A stretch of 7,904 bases of DNA from CAZUZD01 sp964624465 (GTDB lineage: Bacteria; Planctomycetota; Planctomycetia; Isosphaerales; Isosphaeraceae). The notes beneath the pieces were generated by a model. It did not search any database and was not told the origin of the DNA. It saw nothing but the letters and a program-made list of their open reading frames with translations. The stretch lies in contig CAZUZD010000288.1 of NCBI GenBank assembly GCA_964624465.1, positions 1-7,904 of the forward strand, written 5' to 3'. A program made the position numbers and the translations under genes. Every line of letters starts with the position of its first letter. Position 1 is the stretch's first letter. This document shows, piece by piece, positions 5,795-7,904 of the stretch.

Positions 5795-6523
5795 ATGAGC
5801 GGTGTGCTGGGACGGGTGACCCTGAACGCGGACGGCCAGCCGGCGCTGGGACCGGACGGGCCGACGATCGCCGAGCTGGAGCGCCGGCTCGCCGCCGGGG
5901 CCGCCCCCGCCACCCTGGCGAAGCTGCCGGGCCTGGGCCCGATCGACGTGGTGGCCGCGATCGGCTTCCTGGGGCTGGGCCCCGACGGCTCCGAGGGCCT
6001 GCCCCTCGAACAGGGGCCGCCCCACCGCCCCTGGGTGCACGAGGCGCTCACCGAGCCGGCCCTGGCCAGGCTCCTGCCGGCCGCCCCGCGTGAGCAATTG
6101 CTAGCGTTGCTGGCCGGGCTGCTCCAGGTGCACGACTTCTGGGAACAGAGCCACGACGCCGCGCAGCAGGCCGACGACCTGGGCGAGCAGCCGTACGCCG
6201 CCTACTGGCACGGCATCGCGCACCGGCGCGAGCCCGACCCGGGCAACGCCGCCTACTGGTTCCGGCGCGTCGGCCGCAGCCCGATCGCCGAGTCCCTGGG
6301 CGCCGAGGCCACCCTGCTGATCGCCGCCGCCGGCGCCGAGGGCTCGGTGCCCGACTGGGCGAGCCGGGTGGTCGCCGCCGGAGCCTGGGACCCGTTCGTG
6401 TTCGTCGACGGCTGCGGCTCCGCCAGGCGCCGCGGGGGGGCCGAGTCGCGGCTGGCGCGCCGGCTCCAGCGGCTCGAGATGGACCTGCTCCTGGCCGCGA
6501 GCTTCGCGGCGGTCGCAGGCTGA
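5795..6523 (+). CDS. Conserved hypothetical protein with DUF433-like N-terminus and histidine motifs
   Basis: This 242-residue protein starts at an ATG preceded by GGAG about 9 nt upstream. Residues 13-62 (GQPALGPDGPTIAELERRLAAGAAPATL... and PGLGPIDVVAAIGFLG) follow the pattern of the DUF433 helix-turn-helix-like domain. In that domain a G-K-P-x-x-x-G-T-R-x-x-V-x-x-I segment precedes L-A-x-G, PGL and a helix. The second half has a well-defined motif block: HDFWEQSHDAAQ at 113-124, then YWHGIAHRRE at 137-146 and NAAYWFRRVG at 151-160. I recall that block from conserved planctomycete proteins of unknown function. His113, His120, His139 and His143 could bind a metal or act in catalysis, but this is inference. 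There is no signal peptide or membrane segment. A GC-rich stem-loop overlaps its stop codon. It is divergent from the P450 gene, and whether the two are co-regulated is unknown. Confidence 0.8.
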   Translation: MSGVLGRVTLNADGQPALGPDGPTIAELERRLAAGAAPATLAKLPGLGPIDVVAAIGFLGLGPDGSEGLPLEQGPPHRPWVHEALTEPALARLLPAAPREQLLALLAGLLQVHDFWEQSHDAAQQADDLGEQPYAAYWHGIAHRREPDPGNAAYWFRRVGRSPIAESLGAEATLLIAAAGAEGSVPDWASRVVAAGAWDPFVFVDGCGSARRRGGAESRLARRLQRLEMDLLLAASFAAVAG

Positions 6524-6538
6524 GAGCGACCGCCGCGA
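6504..6538 (+). terminator. Perfect 13-bp stem-loop overlapping the stop codon
   Basis: Arms at 6504-6516 and 6526-6538 are perfect reverse complements. The 9-nt loop contains the TGA of the preceding gene (6521-6523). The stem is almost entirely G and C. No T-run follows, so it may act as a Rho-independent-like pause, as 3'-end protection of the mRNA, or both. Confidence 0.5.
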
Positions 6539-6676
6539 TCGGCCGAACCGGCGCGACCCGGATCGAGCCGCCCCCGCGCACGCCATTTCCCGAGGCCCGC
6601 CGCCCGACCGGCGCGCATGCTCTCTCCGGGCCCACTGCCGCAATGAGGTGGCGGTGGCCCGGAGGCCGCACGCGCC

Positions 6677-7033
6677 ATGGACCGGCCCGCGAACGCTCCC
6701 CCCGCGCCCAGCCGTGACCCCCGGATCGCCTGGGCGCTGCTGGCCGTCGCCCTGCCCCTGGGCGGCTGGCTGGTGTGGGAGATCCACCGCACGATCGGCC
6801 TGGAGGCGCCCCACTTCTGGGAGCTGCTCAGGATCGACCGCGTCTTCGACCTGGCGATGCTCGACTTATTCCTCACCGCGGCCTGGGCCTTGCTCGCGCT
6901 CACCGAGCGGGCCGGGCCGAGGCGCTGGGGCTTCTGGGTATCGCTCGTCGTCTTCTGCGCCATCCCCAGCGTCGGCATCGCCCTGTTCCTGCTGCTCGAT
7001 CGCCCCGGGCGACCGGCCGTCGTCGCGGACTGA
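6677..7033 (+). CDS. Small membrane protein with three predicted helices
   Basis: The protein has 118 residues. GGAGG lies 11 nt before the ATG, a slightly long spacing. Three hydrophobic segments are visible at about residues 18-36, 55-76 and 84-107, separated by short charged loops (WEIHRTIGLEAPHFWELLRI, then TERAGPRRW). Residues 97-110 carry a striking PSVGIALFLLLDRP end. The layout, with an Asp in helix 2 (LDLFLTAAWAL) and a Pro plus L-F-L-L-L motif in helix 3, loosely recalls the small DUF2834 membrane family, but the match is too weak to assert. No catalytic residues are apparent and the role is unknown. It stands 153 bp after the preceding gene, behind a stem-loop, so it probably has its own promoter, which I cannot locate. 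Confidence 0.7.
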   Translation: MDRPANAPPAPSRDPRIAWALLAVALPLGGWLVWEIHRTIGLEAPHFWELLRIDRVFDLAMLDLFLTAAWALLALTERAGPRRWGFWVSLVVFCAIPSVGIALFLLLDRPGRPAVVAD

Positions 7034-7327
7034 CCCCGCGCGAGGCTGAACCCCGGCAACCGCTCCAATCGTCGGATCACGAATCGTGTACCCCGCGATT
7101 CGCTCCGGCCGCCCGGCCCCACGCTCCTGGGCGTGCTAGAAACCCAATTGCGGGGCGGATGCCCCGATCGGAAGCGCTGATCGCCGCCCGGATGCGGCCC
7201 AGCTCGCCAGCAGCCGCCGTCCTGCCCGCACGGCCGGGATGGTGGACTCGAACGCCCGCTCTGCCAGGACCCCAAACACGGACCGTCGCACCACGGAGGA
7301 AGCGACCATGAAGAGGACGGATCGACC
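7034..7327. other. Intergenic stretch without a recognised gene
   Basis: This stretch of nearly 300 bp holds two small hairpins: a 7-bp stem at 7080-7086/7096-7102 with a 9-nt loop, and a 6-bp GC stem at 7151-7156/7161-7166 with a GGAT loop. Either could contribute to termination of the membrane-protein transcript. Open frames crossing the region on either strand have no coding character. The last 20 bases contain the start of the short overlapping frame at 7308. Confidence 0.5.
7295..7300 (+). promoter_or_regulatory. Shine-Dalgarno pointing at an out-of-frame ATG
   Basis: GGAGGA stands 7 nt before the ATG at 7308-7310. That ATG opens a 32-codon frame ending at 7406, which is not the frame of the large secreted protein starting at 7328. 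This strong site and the gene's apparent start therefore disagree, which matters for choosing the start. Confidence 0.5.
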
Positions 7328-7904
7328 ATGGCCCCACCCCACCGCTCCCGAACGGCACGACCGTCGATCCAGCTTCTGGACGACCGTCGCCTGCTCAGCG
7401 GCCTGACGGCGACCTGGATCGGACAGGACGGCCGCGACCTGGTCGGCCCGTACCCGACCGAGATGCCCGACGGCGTGCAGGACGTGCACATCGGCCTGAC
7501 GGGCCTGCCCACCGATCGCACGATCCAGGCCATCGACCTGAACGGCCTGGGCGGCGGGCGCTGGCTCTTCGGCCCCGACTACGGCCCGTGGCGGGCCGCG
7601 GTGGTGCGACCGGCCGGGTCGGTCACCGCCGACGTCTACATCGAGCCCGACCGCGTCGAGTCGGGGCGGCCGTTCAACATGGTGGTGCGGTTCGACGACG
7701 GCAGCACCGCCGACCTCTGGTTCGACGGCGGCACCGCCGACCCCAACCTGCGGATGCCGACGGCGGCGCTGCAGGTGGCGTGGGTCGGCCAGGACGGCTC
7801 CGACCGCACCGGCCTGGGCGCCGGCGTCGGCCCCGATGGCCTCCAGGACGTGCGGCTGAACCTCGCCGGCCTGGCGGCGAACTCGCGCATCGAGTCGGTG
7901 CGGG
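7328..7904 (+). CDS. Large secreted repeat protein with planctomycete N-terminal motif (3' truncated)
   Basis: The frame is open from the ATG at 7328 to the window edge, giving 192 residues, so the C-terminus is missing. Residues 13-25 (SIQLLDDRRLLSG) match the L-E-D/P-R-x-L-L-S motif that opens many large extracellular proteins of planctomycetes, after a basic N-terminus. Next comes a domain of about 122 residues starting TWIGQDGRD at 29, and a second copy starts AWVGQDGSD at 151. Both copies contain the D-G-(V/L)-Q-D-V motif followed by a (L/I)-x-L-x-G-L strand, so tandem beta-rich modules are expected to continue beyond the edge. The likely location is the cell surface or outside the cell; the function is unknown. 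The start is uncertain. AGGA lies 10 nt before 7328, but a better ribosome binding site serves an ATG in another frame at 7308. A frameshift, real or from sequencing, within 7308-7370 would reconcile them. Confidence 0.75.
   Translation, partial: MAPPHRSRTARPSIQLLDDRRLLSGLTATWIGQDGRDLVGPYPTEMPDGVQDVHIGLTGLPTDRTIQAIDLNGLGGGRWLFGPDYGPWRAAVVRPAGSVTADVYIEPDRVESGRPFNMVVRFDDGSTADLWFDGGTADPNLRMPTAALQVAWVGQDGSDRTGLGAGVGPDGLQDVRLNLAGLAANSRIESVR
7409..7904 (+). repeat. Tandem protein-coding repeat of 122 codons
   Basis: Unit 1 spans 7409-7774 and unit 2 begins at 7775, cut by the window edge. The units are offset by exactly 122 codons (Trp30 to Trp152). The motifs W-(I/V)-G-Q-D-G, D-G-(V/L)-Q-D-V and a G-L turn recur in order. 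DNA similarity is patchy, so the duplication is old. Confidence 0.65.

Noticed and set aside
4072..6051. Minus-strand frame of 659 codons overlapping the P450
   Set aside because: It runs through the N gap and is out of frame with the P450. Its sequence is Arg/Pro/Gly-rich without any motif.
7220..7275. tRNA-like T-arm on the minus strand (GTTCGAGTCC)
   Set aside because: The flanking bases do not form the 5-bp T stem and no anticodon arm or acceptor stem can be built around it.
1..7904. CRISPR array, toxin-antitoxin pair or phage defence cluster
   Set aside because: No short direct repeats with spacers are present, no toxin partner is seen beside the DUF433-like gene, and no nuclease, helicase or methylase genes are found.

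Overview
The window is very GC-rich and has features typical of a planctomycete, most likely the Isosphaeraceae. These are a PEP-CTERM surface protein, a large secreted protein with an N-terminal LLDDRRLLSG motif and tandem domains of about 122 residues, small families I associate with planctomycetes, and long, loosely packed intergenic spaces. The lineage call rests on protein style and composition, not on a marker gene. A run of 10 N at 4089-4098 shows a draft scaffold, and the sequence beside it looks poor.

Layout, left to right. (1) 1-342 (+) is the C-terminal end of a coiled-coil protein. It converges on a PEP-CTERM protein gene (475-1173, -), with a long inverted repeat between them. 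(2) 1174-1559 is intergenic and holds an AT-rich promoter island. It is followed by a DegT/DnrJ-type PLP aminotransferase that unexpectedly carries a twin-arginine export signal (1560-2882, +). (3) Just downstream lies a short remnant of an IS5-type transposase N-terminus (2905-2994). It runs in frame into a small protein resembling the isolated third domain of elongation factor Tu (3052-3402, +). (4) A small secreted beta-rich protein (3555-3947, +) is followed by the degraded contig junction (about 3995-4145), which holds a guanylate-kinase-like peptide fragment. (5) A complete cytochrome P450 (4164-5543, -) is divergent from a conserved hypothetical gene with a DUF433-like N-terminus (5795-6523, +). 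The 251-bp space between them holds a 12-bp stem inverted repeat next to a candidate P450 promoter. (6) A three-helix membrane protein (6677-7033, +) follows, and then the start of the repeat-bearing secreted protein (7328 to the edge).

The genes do not form one obvious pathway. Nearly all are separated by more than 100 bp, with changes of strand, so most look like single transcription units. Export is the recurring theme: a Sec signal with PEP-CTERM sorting, a Tat signal, a Sec signal on the small beta protein, and the planctomycete-type N-terminus of the last gene. I did not find a clearly new multigene system. The points most worth a second look are the Tat-exported aminotransferase, the stand-alone EF-Tu domain III behind a transposase remnant, and the DUF433-like/histidine-motif protein.
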